This document shows, piece after piece, positions 51,001-59,803 of a stretch of DNA of 64,000 nucleotides (position 1 is its first letter; every line of letters begins with the position of its first letter). The stretch comes from Curvivirga sp965219885 (GTDB taxonomy: Bacteria > Pseudomonadota > Alphaproteobacteria > UBA8366 > Aestuariispiraceae): NCBI RefSeq assembly GCF_965219885.1, contig NZ_CBDCOT010000009.1, positions 2,418,001 to 2,482,000 of the forward strand, in the 5' to 3' direction. The notes beneath the pieces are model-generated. The model searched no databases. It saw only the letters and a program-made list of their open reading frames with translations, and had not been told where the DNA came from. The translations under genes were made by a program, and so were the position numbers.

Positions 51001-53712
51001 ATGACTGAAAGTAAGGTTGAAAATCCTAAAAGTTCTACAATGCTGGGCCGAATGAAAATTGGACCCAAAATTAGTATCTCCCTGGGGGTGCCGATTGTTG
51101 GATTGCTGATCTTAGCGACGCTTTTAATTTCAGAACAAGCGACGATTTACAACAATATGAAACGTATTGAAAATCTATCAAAGCTGACACCATATCTAAG
51201 TGCAGTTGTTCATGAATTACAAAAAGAACGCGGCGCAACTGCAGGCTTCATTGGTTCTGGCGGTGATGCTGGTTTTAAAAATCGGGTGATACAACAACGA
51301 AGTATCGCAGATACACAGATTGATGACTATATAGATCATGTGGAAGATTTTGATTTCTCCGATTATCCGGAATCCTTGAAAGATCATGTAGATGACACAG
51401 TTGATAAATTAGACTTATTGAGAGCTCACCGTCAGTCTGTGGACGCTTTAACGCTTTCTGTTGGCGATGCTACTGGATTTTACACACGCTTTAACAAACT
51501 TGCTTTATATACGGTTGCTGATTTGATTCAAATTAGTGACAACGCCTCTTTGAACAAAGATATGACAGCTTATCTCGCGTTATTAAATGCGAAAGAAAAA
51601 GCTGGTATCGAACGTGCGATTGGTACCGGGGCGTTTTCTGCTGGCGAGTTTACACCTGAAAGCTATACGAAATTCGTGAGTTTGATAGCGGAACAAAGAA
51701 GTTATATTCAAGTTTTTGTTGATAAAGCATCTGATAAGTTTGAAGACGTATTTAATGATTATGTAAAAGGACCGGATATCGACGCTGTTGAACGTATGCG
51801 CCAAGTGGCTTTATCCAGTTTGCAAACGGGAAGTCTTGAAAATATTACCGGTGCCGATTGGTTCGCTGCACAAACAGCTAAAATCAATCTTATGAAAGAA
51901 GCTGAGGATCGCCTAGCTGAACTAGTGACCGAAAAAGCAATTGATATTGAAGAAGAAGCAGGTACAGCATTAATTTTTGATCTAGTTGGTGCTGCTGCAC
52001 TGACAGCTTTTTCTTTGATCTTTGGTTTCTTCACCTTACGCGGGGTAACAAGACCTCTAGGTCAGTTAATGGTCGCTTTGGGTGATAAGAAAATTAAAGA
52101 AATTCCAGGAACCGAGCGTTCTGATGAATTGGGAGAATTATCTCAAACATTACAGTTGTTTTCGGATAATGCATCCGCAGCGATCTTAACCAGTACAGCT
52201 CTTGATAATTGTCAGGCGAATGTCATGGTTGCAAATGTGGATCTGGATATCATTTATATGAATGATGCCATGGTTGCGATGCTCAAGAATGCTGAACGAG
52301 ATATTCGGAAAGAATTGTCAAATTTTGACAGTGATAAACTTATTGGAACAAATATTGATAGTTTCCATAAAGATCCATCCCATCAACGTGGTTTGCTTTC
52401 CAAATTAACTACTGCTTACAAGACCAGTATCGAGGTTGGCGGACGTTCATTTAATTTGATCGCAAGTCCAATTTTTGATGATGGTGAACGGGTTGGAACC
52501 GTTGTTGAGTGGCGCGACGTAACTGCAGAGCTAGCGATCCAACGTGAGGTTGATGAGGTTGTATCTTCTGTTGCAGCTGGTGATTTTACAAAATCACTAA
52601 CTGTCGATGGCAAAGAAGGCTTCATGCTTGATCTTAGCCAATCCATCAATTCATTAAGCGATACAGTTGAGGATGTTTTAAACAATATTGCGACATCTGT
52701 GTCGGCATTAGCGCGTGGTGATTTAACCACACGTATTACAGCAGATTATCAAGGTATGTTCGAAACTGTGAAACAGGATATGAACCAGACCAGCGATCGT
52801 CTAAGTGGAATTGTGACTGATATTCTGACCACATCTGATGAAATTGGAAGTGCATCAAGTGAGGTAGCCGCAGGCAGTGTGGATCTTTCTAGTCGCACAG
52901 AGCAACAAGCATCTAATTTGGAAGAAACCGCTGCGTCTATGGAAGAAATGGCAACAACGGTGAAACAAAATGCCGATAATGCTCAGCAGGCGAACCAGTT
53001 ATCTATTAACGCACGTCAAACAGCTGAGACTGGTGGAAATGTTGTAAATCGTGCTGTTGATGCCATGTCCAAAATTGAAGATGCCTCTCAGAAAGTGACA
53101 GATATCATTGGTGTGATCGATGAAATCGCTTTCCAAACCAACTTGTTAGCATTGAACGCGGCCGTGGAAGCTGCACGCGCTGGTGAAGCTGGTAAAGGTT
53201 TTGCTGTGGTGGCATCTGAAGTACGTACGCTAGCTCAACGGTCTTCAGAAGCCGCGAAGGATATTAAGGCATTGATTTCCGATAGTGGTACACAAGTGAA
53301 AGAAGGTGTAGAACTCGTAAATGAAACTGGCTCTTCACTATCCGAAATTATGGATTCTATTAAACGTGTGGCAGATATCATTTCTGAGATTGCAGCGGCA
53401 AGTCGTGAACAATCCTCTGGAGTGGAAGAGATCAATTCAGCAATTGCAAGCATGGATGAAATGACACAACAAAATGCAGCGCTGGTTGAAGAAAGTTCTG
53501 CATCTGCACGTTCTATGGAAGAGCAAGCAGAAACCTTAGTGGAATTGATTAACTTCTTCAAAATTGATGATAGTAATCGTCCTCAAAAACCTAAGAAAGC
53601 AAAGCCTGCGCCTTCAAATAAAGTGCCGGAAGTGAAGGTTGTGTCTTCAACTCCTGCATCGGCACCTTCTCAAGCTTCATCAGGTGATGATGATGAGTGG
53701 GAAGAATTCTAG
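51001..53712 (+). CDS. Methyl-accepting chemotaxis protein with NIT-like and PAS sensors and CheR-tether tail
   Basis: The receptor encoded in the che operon, 903 residues. Membrane helices at about 22-44 and 323-347 enclose a helical domain with VVHELQKERGATAGFIGSGG, the pattern of nitrate/nitrite-sensing (NIT) domains. A cytoplasmic PAS domain (about 395-515, ANVMVANVDLDIIYMNDAM) and HAMP-like segments follow, then the signalling domain with tip EIAFQTNLLALNAAVEAARAGEAGKGFAVVASEV. A Pro/Ser/Lys-rich linker ends in EWEEF, a C-terminal pentapeptide of the NWETF class that tethers CheR and CheB. Having both periplasmic and cytosolic sensors suggests two inputs. Confidence 0.92.
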   Translation: MTESKVENPKSSTMLGRMKIGPKISISLGVPIVGLLILATLLISEQATIYNNMKRIENLSKLTPYLSAVVHELQKERGATAGFIGSGGDAGFKNRVIQQRSIADTQIDDYIDHVEDFDFSDYPESLKDHVDDTVDKLDLLRAHRQSVDALTLSVGDATGFYTRFNKLALYTVADLIQISDNASLNKDMTAYLALLNAKEKAGIERAIGTGAFSAGEFTPESYTKFVSLIAEQRSYIQVFVDKASDKFEDVFNDYVKGPDIDAVERMRQVALSSLQTGSLENITGADWFAAQTAKINLMKEAEDRLAELVTEKAIDIEEEAGTALIFDLVGAAALTAFSLIFGFFTLRGVTRPLGQLMVALGDKKIKEIPGTERSDELGELSQTLQLFSDNASAAILTSTALDNCQANVMVANVDLDIIYMNDAMVAMLKNAERDIRKELSNFDSDKLIGTNIDSFHKDPSHQRGLLSKLTTAYKTSIEVGGRSFNLIASPIFDDGERVGTVVEWRDVTAELAIQREVDEVVSSVAAGDFTKSLTVDGKEGFMLDLSQSINSLSDTVEDVLNNIATSVSALARGDLTTRITADYQGMFETVKQDMNQTSDRLSGIVTDILTTSDEIGSASSEVAAGSVDLSSRTEQQASNLEETAASMEEMATTVKQNADNAQQANQLSINARQTAETGGNVVNRAVDAMSKIEDASQKVTDIIGVIDEIAFQTNLLALNAAVEAARAGEAGKGFAVVASEVRTLAQRSSEAAKDIKALISDSGTQVKEGVELVNETGSSLSEIMDSIKRVADIISEIAAASREQSSGVEEINSAIASMDEMTQQNAALVEESSASARSMEEQAETLVELINFFKIDDSNRPQKPKKAKPAPSNKVPEVKVVSSTPASAPSQASSGDDDEWEEF

Positions 53713-53723
53713 GGATATCCTAT

Positions 53724-53748
53724 TAGAGGGAGATTTTATCTCCCTCTA
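53724..53748 (+). terminator. Hairpin between the receptor gene and cheR (weak terminator or processing site)
   Basis: Perfect stem AGAGGGAGAT/ATCTCCCTCT with a 3-nt loop, 12 bp after the receptor stop. No T run follows directly (AGGGTAATTTT), so it may only reduce read-through or protect the upstream mRNA, lowering CheR relative to the receptor. Confidence 0.5.
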
Positions 53749-53790
53749 GGGTAATTTTAACATTTAATGTGTTTCAAGACTGGAAATTGA

Positions 53791-54639
53791 ATGTCCGTAG
53801 CAATGGAAAGAGAGCAAGAATTTCAATTTGGGCAAGCTGATTTTGCCAAATTGCAATCTCTCGTTTACGAGAAAACCGGTATTGTTCTTAAAGATCAAAA
53901 AAAGAACATGGTTTATGGACGTTTGGCTCGCCGACTTCGCACATTAAAGTTATCTGCATTTAGTGATTATATTAACTTTATTGAAACACCTGCGGGTGCA
54001 GATGAAATGGGTAATTTAATCAATGCAATTACAACAAATCTGACCAAGTTTTTCCGGGAAGATCATCATTTTGAGCATTTCCGTTCGGTTGCCATGAAGG
54101 AAAGTTTTGACGCCTTACGATCAGGTAAGCAAAAACGTATCCGTGTTTGGTCTGCAGGATGTTCTTCTGGGGAGGAGCCATATTCAATTGCGATGTCTAT
54201 GGTGTCGGCTATTCCAAAGATCGAAAAATTAGACGCAAAGATTCTCGCAACTGATCTGGATACGAATATGTTAGATACTGGTCGGGCAGGGCTTTATAAG
54301 TCAAACTGCCTTGATACCATTTCAAAAGAATATACCAAAAGATTTACAAAAATAGTGGATGATGGGTATGTGCAAATTTCGCCCAAGTTGCGTCAGTTTA
54401 TTGCATTTAAGCAGTTAAACTTGTTGCATAACTGGCCGATGAAAGGTCCGTTTGATGTTATTTTTTGTCGAAATGTAATGATTTATTTTGATAATCCCAC
54501 AAAGCAAAGATTAGTTGATGGATTTGCATCAATGTTACGCCCCGGTGGATGGTTGTATATTGGTCATTCGGAATCTTTATTAAACCAAAGTGGTCCATTT
54601 AAATTGCATGGACGAACCACATATAGGAAGGAGTTATAA
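53791..54639 (+). CDS. cheR: Chemoreceptor methyltransferase CheR
   Basis: SAM-dependent enzyme that methylates receptor glutamates. It has 282 residues. N-terminal helical domain (LQSLVYEKTGIVLKDQKKNMVYGRL), NLTKFFREDHHFEHF, SAM motif RVWSAGCSSGEEPYSIAM, ATDLDTNMLDTGRAGLY, FDVIFCRNVMIYFD and GGWLYIGHSESL. A tethering tail EWEEF on the adjacent receptor is its likely docking site. It ends 2 bp before cheD. Confidence 0.96.
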   Translation: MSVAMEREQEFQFGQADFAKLQSLVYEKTGIVLKDQKKNMVYGRLARRLRTLKLSAFSDYINFIETPAGADEMGNLINAITTNLTKFFREDHHFEHFRSVAMKESFDALRSGKQKRIRVWSAGCSSGEEPYSIAMSMVSAIPKIEKLDAKILATDLDTNMLDTGRAGLYKSNCLDTISKEYTKRFTKIVDDGYVQISPKLRQFIAFKQLNLLHNWPMKGPFDVIFCRNVMIYFDNPTKQRLVDGFASMLRPGGWLYIGHSESLLNQSGPFKLHGRTTYRKEL

Positions 54640-54641
54640 AG

Positions 54642-55274
54642 ATGCCTCCTGATATGGTAAGTGAATCTTCAGTTGAGTGGTCCGGCGGTACATTACGTCC
54701 TCATAAATTCTATGATCCAAAATTCAAACGTATGAGTATCAAGGTTCAGCCAGGTACTCATTACGTAACAAAGAATCCAGGTGAGATGATCACAACCACG
54801 CTGGGATCCTGCATAGCTGTTTGCATTCGCGATACGACAAATGGTGTCGGGGGGATGAACCATTTCATGTTACCTGAAAGCGATAGTGGCAAATGGGGAG
54901 GGGCGAATGCCAGTATGCGTTTTGGCAACCATGCGATGGAAGTTTTACTGAATGATCTTCTTAAAATGGGTGCTGCACGAAATCGCTTAGAGTTTAAAGT
55001 GTTTGGCGGTGCTCACGTCATCAGTTCCAATAATGCTGTTGGTGATAAAAATATTTCATTCATAGAACGTTTTTTGAAGAATGAGCATATGGCCGTTGCT
55101 GCGCAACATGTTGGCGGAGATCGGGGAAGACGCATTGCTTATTTTCCTGACTCTGGAAAAGTGAAGATGAAGTTATTGGAGAAAACAGAAGTTGCTTCTG
55201 TTGCTAAAGAAGAACAAATGCTTAAGAAACAATTGGATACAAGTGAAGTGGAAGGCAGTGTTGAACTGTTTTGA
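54642..55274 (+). CDS. cheD: Chemoreceptor glutamine deamidase CheD
   Basis: Deamidates receptor glutamines and tunes adaptation. It has 210 residues, somewhat longer than usual because of a ~35-residue N-terminal extension and a charged C-terminus. Catalytic Cys57 lies in TTTLGSCIAVCIRD and His74 in GVGGMNHFMLPES; FKVFGGAHVI and NEHMAVAAQHVGGDRGRRI are typical. The protein ends EGSVELF, a short acidic-LF tail like that of the CheZ-like protein of this operon. Confidence 0.95.
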   Translation: MPPDMVSESSVEWSGGTLRPHKFYDPKFKRMSIKVQPGTHYVTKNPGEMITTTLGSCIAVCIRDTTNGVGGMNHFMLPESDSGKWGGANASMRFGNHAMEVLLNDLLKMGAARNRLEFKVFGGAHVISSNNAVGDKNISFIERFLKNEHMAVAAQHVGGDRGRRIAYFPDSGKVKMKLLEKTEVASVAKEEQMLKKQLDTSEVEGSVELF

Positions 55275-55298
55275 TCCGAAAGAAGGTATTGGCTGGGA

Positions 55299-56366
55299 AT
55301 GAATAAAATTCGTGCTTTGATCGTTGATGATTCTGCTTTGATTCGACAATTATTGAGTTCGCTGTTGCAAAAAGCAGAGGATATAGAAGTGGTTGGCACT
55401 GCAAGCGATCCATTGAATGCACGCCAAATGATAAAAGAGCTAAATCCGGATGTGGTGACATTGGATATAGAAATGCCAAAGATGGATGGTTTAACCTTCT
55501 TGGAAAAGATTATGACTTTGCGTCCTATGCCAGTTGTGATGGTGTCCTCATTGACACAAAATGGAGCGGAAGCCACTTTGAAGGCATTGGAAATAGGCGC
55601 CGTTGATTATTTTGGTAAGCCAACAATTGATTTGGAGCATGGCATTATGGAGCGCGCTGAGGAACTGATTGTAAAAGTCAGGAATGCAGCTGTTGCAAAT
55701 GTAAAACCTTTGCCTAGGGCAATTAAAGATCCTTCCGAAGTTCAACGCATTCAAAAGATTAAATTTAGTTCCACTGAGAAAATTATTACGATTGGGGCGT
55801 CAACGGGTGGTGTTGAAGCCTTAAAAGACGTGATTACAACTTTACCAGCCAATGCACCGGCGGTTTTAGTAACGCAGCATATGCCCGCACAATTCACAAA
55901 AACATTTGCCCAACGTTTAGATGGCATGTCTGTTGTGAAAGTGAAAGAAGCGGAAGCTGGGGAGCGTGTTCTTCCAGGGCATGTTTATATTGCGCCTGGC
56001 GATCGACATCTAACGGTTGGTAAATCTGGCGGAAATTATGTTTGTAAGTTAGACGATGGTCCGGAGGTTAGTGGTCACAAACCTTCCGTTGATGTCTTGT
56101 TTGATTCTGCTGCGGAAACATGCGGTGAAAATTGTATCAGCGTGATTTTAACAGGTATGGGGCGTGATGGTGCTAAGGGTATGTTAGCGCAACGTGAAGC
56201 CGGTGCTGCTACGATAGGACAAGATGAGGCAAGCTGTGTTGTATATGGTATGCCAAAAGCAGCTTATGAATTAGGGGCAGTTGAGCGCCAGATTACGTTA
56301 AAACGGGTCGCTGAAGTTGTTTTGAAACTTTGTTCGGAACGCGGTGGCGGGGACATACGTGTATAA
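55299..56366 (+). CDS. cheB: Chemotaxis methylesterase/response regulator CheB
   Basis: Removes methyl groups from receptors when phosphorylated by CheA. It has 355 residues. Receiver: VDDSALIR and Asp56 (VTLDIEMPKMDG), with SSLTQNG and the Lys in YFGKP. Methylesterase: catalytic Ser168 (IGASTGGVEAL), His194 (VTQHMPAQFT) and Asp290 (TGMGRDGAKGM). All key residues are present. The next gene starts immediately at the stop codon. Confidence 0.97.
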   Translation: MNKIRALIVDDSALIRQLLSSLLQKAEDIEVVGTASDPLNARQMIKELNPDVVTLDIEMPKMDGLTFLEKIMTLRPMPVVMVSSLTQNGAEATLKALEIGAVDYFGKPTIDLEHGIMERAEELIVKVRNAAVANVKPLPRAIKDPSEVQRIQKIKFSSTEKIITIGASTGGVEALKDVITTLPANAPAVLVTQHMPAQFTKTFAQRLDGMSVVKVKEAEAGERVLPGHVYIAPGDRHLTVGKSGGNYVCKLDDGPEVSGHKPSVDVLFDSAAETCGENCISVILTGMGRDGAKGMLAQREAGAATIGQDEASCVVYGMPKAAYELGAVERQITLKRVAEVVLKLCSERGGGDIRV

Positions 56367-57191
56367 GTGAGTATGATCCAAATGAAAATGGAACAAGAAG
56401 AACAGTATTTAAAAGAATTATTACAACTCTGGTCCAGTTTATCAGATGCACAACGTGCTGCTTTTCGTGCCTTAACTGGTGAGGTAGATATCGCTACAAA
56501 CCTTATGGAGGCAGGCGTTAGTGCTTTGTCTAGCCAATTTCAATCTTTGGCGAATAGTGCAACGAAATTATCAAGCGATATGTATGATGTTTTACAGGAT
56601 GCGGATAAAGTGCCCATCAATGGTGAATTGGTACCATTGGAAGATACGATTTTACAAATGGAACATGCGATTGATGAGCTTGTTTCGGAAATTGCCAAGC
56701 TGTCTGATCAAAATTCTGGCGAGAAGATTGATAAAACTCAAATTATGGTTTCGCTGGGATTGACGGAATCATTGAAAGCTGTTGATCATTTAGGTCAATT
56801 AAAAACTGGTTTAGAGGACCGGCATGCACGCTTTTTGGAAGCAGTTACAATTAGTTTGAAAGATTCACGTGGCGTGGCAGAAGATATTACTAAACTGACG
56901 ACGACAATACAATTTCAGGATAGAACTTCTCAACGATTACAACATATTAAAGATTCTCTTGAAGTCATTGGGGAAATGCTTCAAAAAATAGATAGCGAGA
57001 CAACAAATGTAACTTCTGGTATAAAAGAGCGTATCACGAAGGAAGAGTTATTGTCACAATTGATTGCAGGGTTTAACCTCGCAGAAGTTAAGGAACGATT
57101 CATTCGTGCGGCTTTGAGAGGGGAAACGATTGATGATGAGATATCTAAAGCAGAGCATCTGGAATCGTCTGATGATATTGATCTTTTTTAA
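56367..57191 (+). CDS. CheZ-like protein phosphatase
   Basis: A 274-residue, almost wholly helical protein without membrane segments. Residues 181-190 read IQFQDRTSQR, with Asp185 and Gln189 four residues apart, matching the CheZ active site (E. coli Asp143 and Gln147 in FQDLTGQ), followed by an amphipathic helix as in CheZ. The C-terminus, ESSDDIDLF, recalls the acidic-hydrophobic tail with which CheZ binds phospho-CheY. A CheZ-type CheY phosphatase is therefore inferred, though overall similarity is low and the N-terminal half is unassigned. The GTG directly after the cheB stop is used; ATG at codons 3, 6 or 8 is possible. Confidence 0.65.
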   Translation: MSMIQMKMEQEEQYLKELLQLWSSLSDAQRAAFRALTGEVDIATNLMEAGVSALSSQFQSLANSATKLSSDMYDVLQDADKVPINGELVPLEDTILQMEHAIDELVSEIAKLSDQNSGEKIDKTQIMVSLGLTESLKAVDHLGQLKTGLEDRHARFLEAVTISLKDSRGVAEDITKLTTTIQFQDRTSQRLQHIKDSLEVIGEMLQKIDSETTNVTSGIKERITKEELLSQLIAGFNLAEVKERFIRAALRGETIDDEISKAEHLESSDDIDLF

Positions 57192-57206
57192 CTTGGGGTG
57201 TGATGT

Positions 57207-57512
57207 ATGAAATATGAAATTAACAGAGATGGCTCTAATGCCCTTTGTGTATTGTCTGGTGAATTGACTTTTAATGACCATGATTTGTTTCGTCGTATGT
57301 TAGACGAAGCGTTAGTTGGTGGTATGACGCAAGTTACACTGGATTTAAGTAAATTGGATTTTATTGATTCTGCTGGCATGGGTATGTTGCTTGTTGGACA
57401 AGACAAATCTGGCTCTGAAGGGTGGTCATTTGAATTGAAGAAGCCTCAAGGCCAAGTGAAGAAAATGCTTGAGCTAGCAAAATTGTCTCAAGTTATTAAT
57501 ATTCATTCATAA
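57207..57512 (+). CDS. STAS-domain anti-sigma factor antagonist
   Basis: A 101-residue single STAS domain with the canonical phosphorylation motif, Ser55 in LDFIDSAGMGMLL. In partner switches of the SpoIIAA/RsbV type this serine is phosphorylated by an HATPase kinase and freed by a PP2C phosphatase; both partners are encoded next door. It lies 15 bp after the CheZ-like gene and 60 bp before the PP2C gene. Confidence 0.9.
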   Translation: MKYEINRDGSNALCVLSGELTFNDHDLFRRMLDEALVGGMTQVTLDLSKLDFIDSAGMGMLLVGQDKSGSEGWSFELKKPQGQVKKMLELAKLSQVINIHS

Positions 57513-57572
57513 TTTCCTAGCTCAATTCCCGTTGCTGTATTAAGCTTGCTCTAATATTGGACGAGCTAAATC

Positions 57573-58781
57573 ATGGTTATGACAACAGTGAAAAATGAAT
57601 TATCAAGTTTTGACCCAGTTCCCTTTGAGGAACTGGTGAAATTACCGATCCTGATTGTGGATGATGTTCATTTACTGCGTCAGCTGTTACTAAATTTTTT
57701 AGGTAAAGAAGGCTTTGAAAATATTCACATCGCAGTAGATGGCCGTGATGCTTTGCAAAAAATCGAAGAAATTCAACCTGCTTTGGTGATTTTAGACATT
57801 TTAATGCCTGAGATGGATGGATTTGAGGTCTGTCAAATTCTTCGACGAAATTCCAAATATGATAATATACCAATTATCATTCAAACAGCGATGGAAGAGA
57901 CCGGCGAGCGTCTTCGTATCTTCAAGGAAGGTGCGAATGATTTGCTCATTAAACCTGTGAATGGCGCGGAACTCGTGGCACGCGTAAAAGTGCATTTACA
58001 AAATAGTCTTCTTCAGGGACGTATGCGTGAATACCAAGAGCGCACATCAAAAGAATTAGAAGCAGCATTACAGATTCAAGCTGCGCTTATGCCGGATGCA
58101 TCAAAAATAAAAAGAATGGAAGATGGTAGTGGTTTAACCCTTGGGGCTCTCTTTTCTCCTTCTTCGGAGTTAAGTGGGGATTTTTGGGGTGCTGAGAGAT
58201 TGGAAGATGGAAGTTTAGCTGTATATTCCGTTGATTTTACAGGACATGGTGTTGCATCTGCATTAAACACTTTCAGATTGCATAGCTTTCTTTCTGATGG
58301 GAACTGGAATTGGAATAACCCTTCTGAATGGCTACAAAAGTTAAACAAGCGATTATGTAAGGTACTAAATGTTGGTCAATTTGCCACTTTGTTTTATGCC
58401 GTGATTAACCCAGAAAAGAAAACTTTGAAATATGCTTCGGCTGGAGCGCCGCCCGTTGTTTATAAGGCATCAAAAGAACAGGATGCGGAATTATTAGAAA
58501 CGGCAGGTTTACCTATTGGTATCATGGCTTCCGCAGAGTATCCGACCTCTGAACTCTCTTTTGAGGATGGGACTGAATTGATTATTTATAGCGACGCATT
58601 TATTGAAACTAGCAGTGCAAATGAAGATGTCTTGAATGATGAGGATCTTCGTCGCCTAGCCTCTGAGATACAGTCTATGCAAAGTGGTTCGGAAAAAATT
58701 GATCATTTGATGAAGGCTTTTCCTGGGCGGCATCTCGATCGTTTACCGGATGACCTCACCCTTATAACGGTTTCAAACTAG
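57573..58781 (+). CDS. Receiver-PP2C (SpoIIE-type) phosphatase response regulator
   Basis: A 402-residue two-domain protein. Receiver at about residues 24-145 with all key residues (VDDVH, Asp75 in VILDILMPEMDG, IQTAM, LIKPVNG). A helical linker (MREYQERTSKELEAALQIQAALMP) leads to a PP2C/SpoIIE domain with metal-binding motifs SGDFWGAE, VDFTGHGVASAL and C-terminal DDLTLITV. Such proteins dephosphorylate STAS antagonists when their receiver is phosphorylated (RsbU/HsbR type). A phosphodonor could be CheA or the Hpt protein at 59804. It converges on the HATPase gene with 4 bp between stops. Confidence 0.93.
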   Translation: MVMTTVKNELSSFDPVPFEELVKLPILIVDDVHLLRQLLLNFLGKEGFENIHIAVDGRDALQKIEEIQPALVILDILMPEMDGFEVCQILRRNSKYDNIPIIIQTAMEETGERLRIFKEGANDLLIKPVNGAELVARVKVHLQNSLLQGRMREYQERTSKELEAALQIQAALMPDASKIKRMEDGSGLTLGALFSPSSELSGDFWGAERLEDGSLAVYSVDFTGHGVASALNTFRLHSFLSDGNWNWNNPSEWLQKLNKRLCKVLNVGQFATLFYAVINPEKKTLKYASAGAPPVVYKASKEQDAELLETAGLPIGIMASAEYPTSELSFEDGTELIIYSDAFIETSSANEDVLNDEDLRRLASEIQSMQSGSEKIDHLMKAFPGRHLDRLPDDLTLITVSN

Positions 58782-58785
58782 CAAG

Positions 58786-59697
58786 TTAGTCTAGTTTCAT
58801 TGTAACGGTTACTGAATTACCTTTTTCATTATATCGCATATCATTGAAAACAGTCTCTTTAGCCAAGGCAATGCCTCGTCCGTGTTTCATAGTTAGACGT
58901 TCACGTGAGAAACTAATATATGGATGCCAATCAAAACCGTTTCCTTCATCAGTAATTGTAATCATGACTTCTTTGTCATTACGTTCATATGTCACAATAA
59001 CTTTACGATCTTTGAATTCTGTTTTCCGCGCACGTTTTTCAACTTCCTGACGCCATGTGCCAGTTTCAAGAAGTTCAGTTTTTAGATCAAAATTGATTTC
59101 AAGATTTCCATGTTCAACGGCATTTATCAGGAGTTCTGAGAGACCAAGCGCTATTAAGCGTGGCTTTGGACAAGCTGCAGATAGAAAACTGGTTAAACTA
59201 TTTGCTTCGTCCAGGGTTTTTAGTTCAAAAACAGCCTTTGACATCAGATGAATGACACGTTGATTGTTTTCTAAATCTTCCAACAAACTATTAATGCGTT
59301 GAAATTCCGATACAGTGGAAGCAAGTAAGGCACGGATTTGAGCTTTGGCCTCTTGTAAAGTCAAAGATTGGAAGAGAATGCCATTTCTTAACACAGATAA
59401 AGTTTGCGGATCTACATGTCCAATAACCATGAGAGGCAGAAGCTGATCCTTCTCAACTTTTGTAATTTCTTGTGAGAGAGCATCTAAAATATCTATATCA
59501 ATATTTTGAGGGATAACGATCGCAGAAACCTGATTATGGTTTTCACGAAAAAGATCAACGAGTGAGATATCTAAATCACTTAATAGCACATTCACATTAG
59601 ACCCATCGGAATTTTTCATATCACTGATATGGTCCAATAGATCAGGGACCGCTAATAACACGGTATTGGGCGCTGTGACTTTCTTTATCTGTCCCAT
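58786..59697 (-). CDS. RsbW-like HATPase with N-terminal degenerate receiver
   Basis: A 303-residue protein. Residues ~155-303 form a GHKL ATPase of the anti-sigma kinase type: N box GLSELLINAVEHGN, DEGNGFDW, and MKHGRGIAL. Residues ~10-125 look like a receiver fold (alternating strands NTVLLAV, SAIVIPQ, LLPLMVIG, NGILFQS) but the phosphoacceptor position holds Pro/Gln and the acidic pair is missing, so it cannot be phosphorylated normally. It is the probable kinase partner of the STAS protein at 57207. No sigma factor gene is in the window. Confidence 0.85.
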   Translation of the reverse strand: MGQIKKVTAPNTVLLAVPDLLDHISDMKNSDGSNVNVLLSDLDISLVDLFRENHNQVSAIVIPQNIDIDILDALSQEITKVEKDQLLPLMVIGHVDPQTLSVLRNGILFQSLTLQEAKAQIRALLASTVSEFQRINSLLEDLENNQRVIHLMSKAVFELKTLDEANSLTSFLSAACPKPRLIALGLSELLINAVEHGNLEINFDLKTELLETGTWRQEVEKRARKTEFKDRKVIVTYERNDKEVMITITDEGNGFDWHPYISFSRERLTMKHGRGIALAKETVFNDMRYNEKGNSVTVTMKLD

Positions 59698-59803
59698 ATG
59701 CTAACTCCCAAATTTGATCTTCTGATCAAATGCCAAATCTATTTTAGGGTGTTTTAATGTTTTTGCCAAGCACTCATAGATTGCGGTTCATATATCAACT
59801 TTA

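Noticed and set aside
57520..57567. Inverted repeat TAGCTC...GAGCTA between the STAS and PP2C genes
   Set aside because: Arms are only 6 bp and more than 30 bases apart, with no T tract; too weak to call a terminator.
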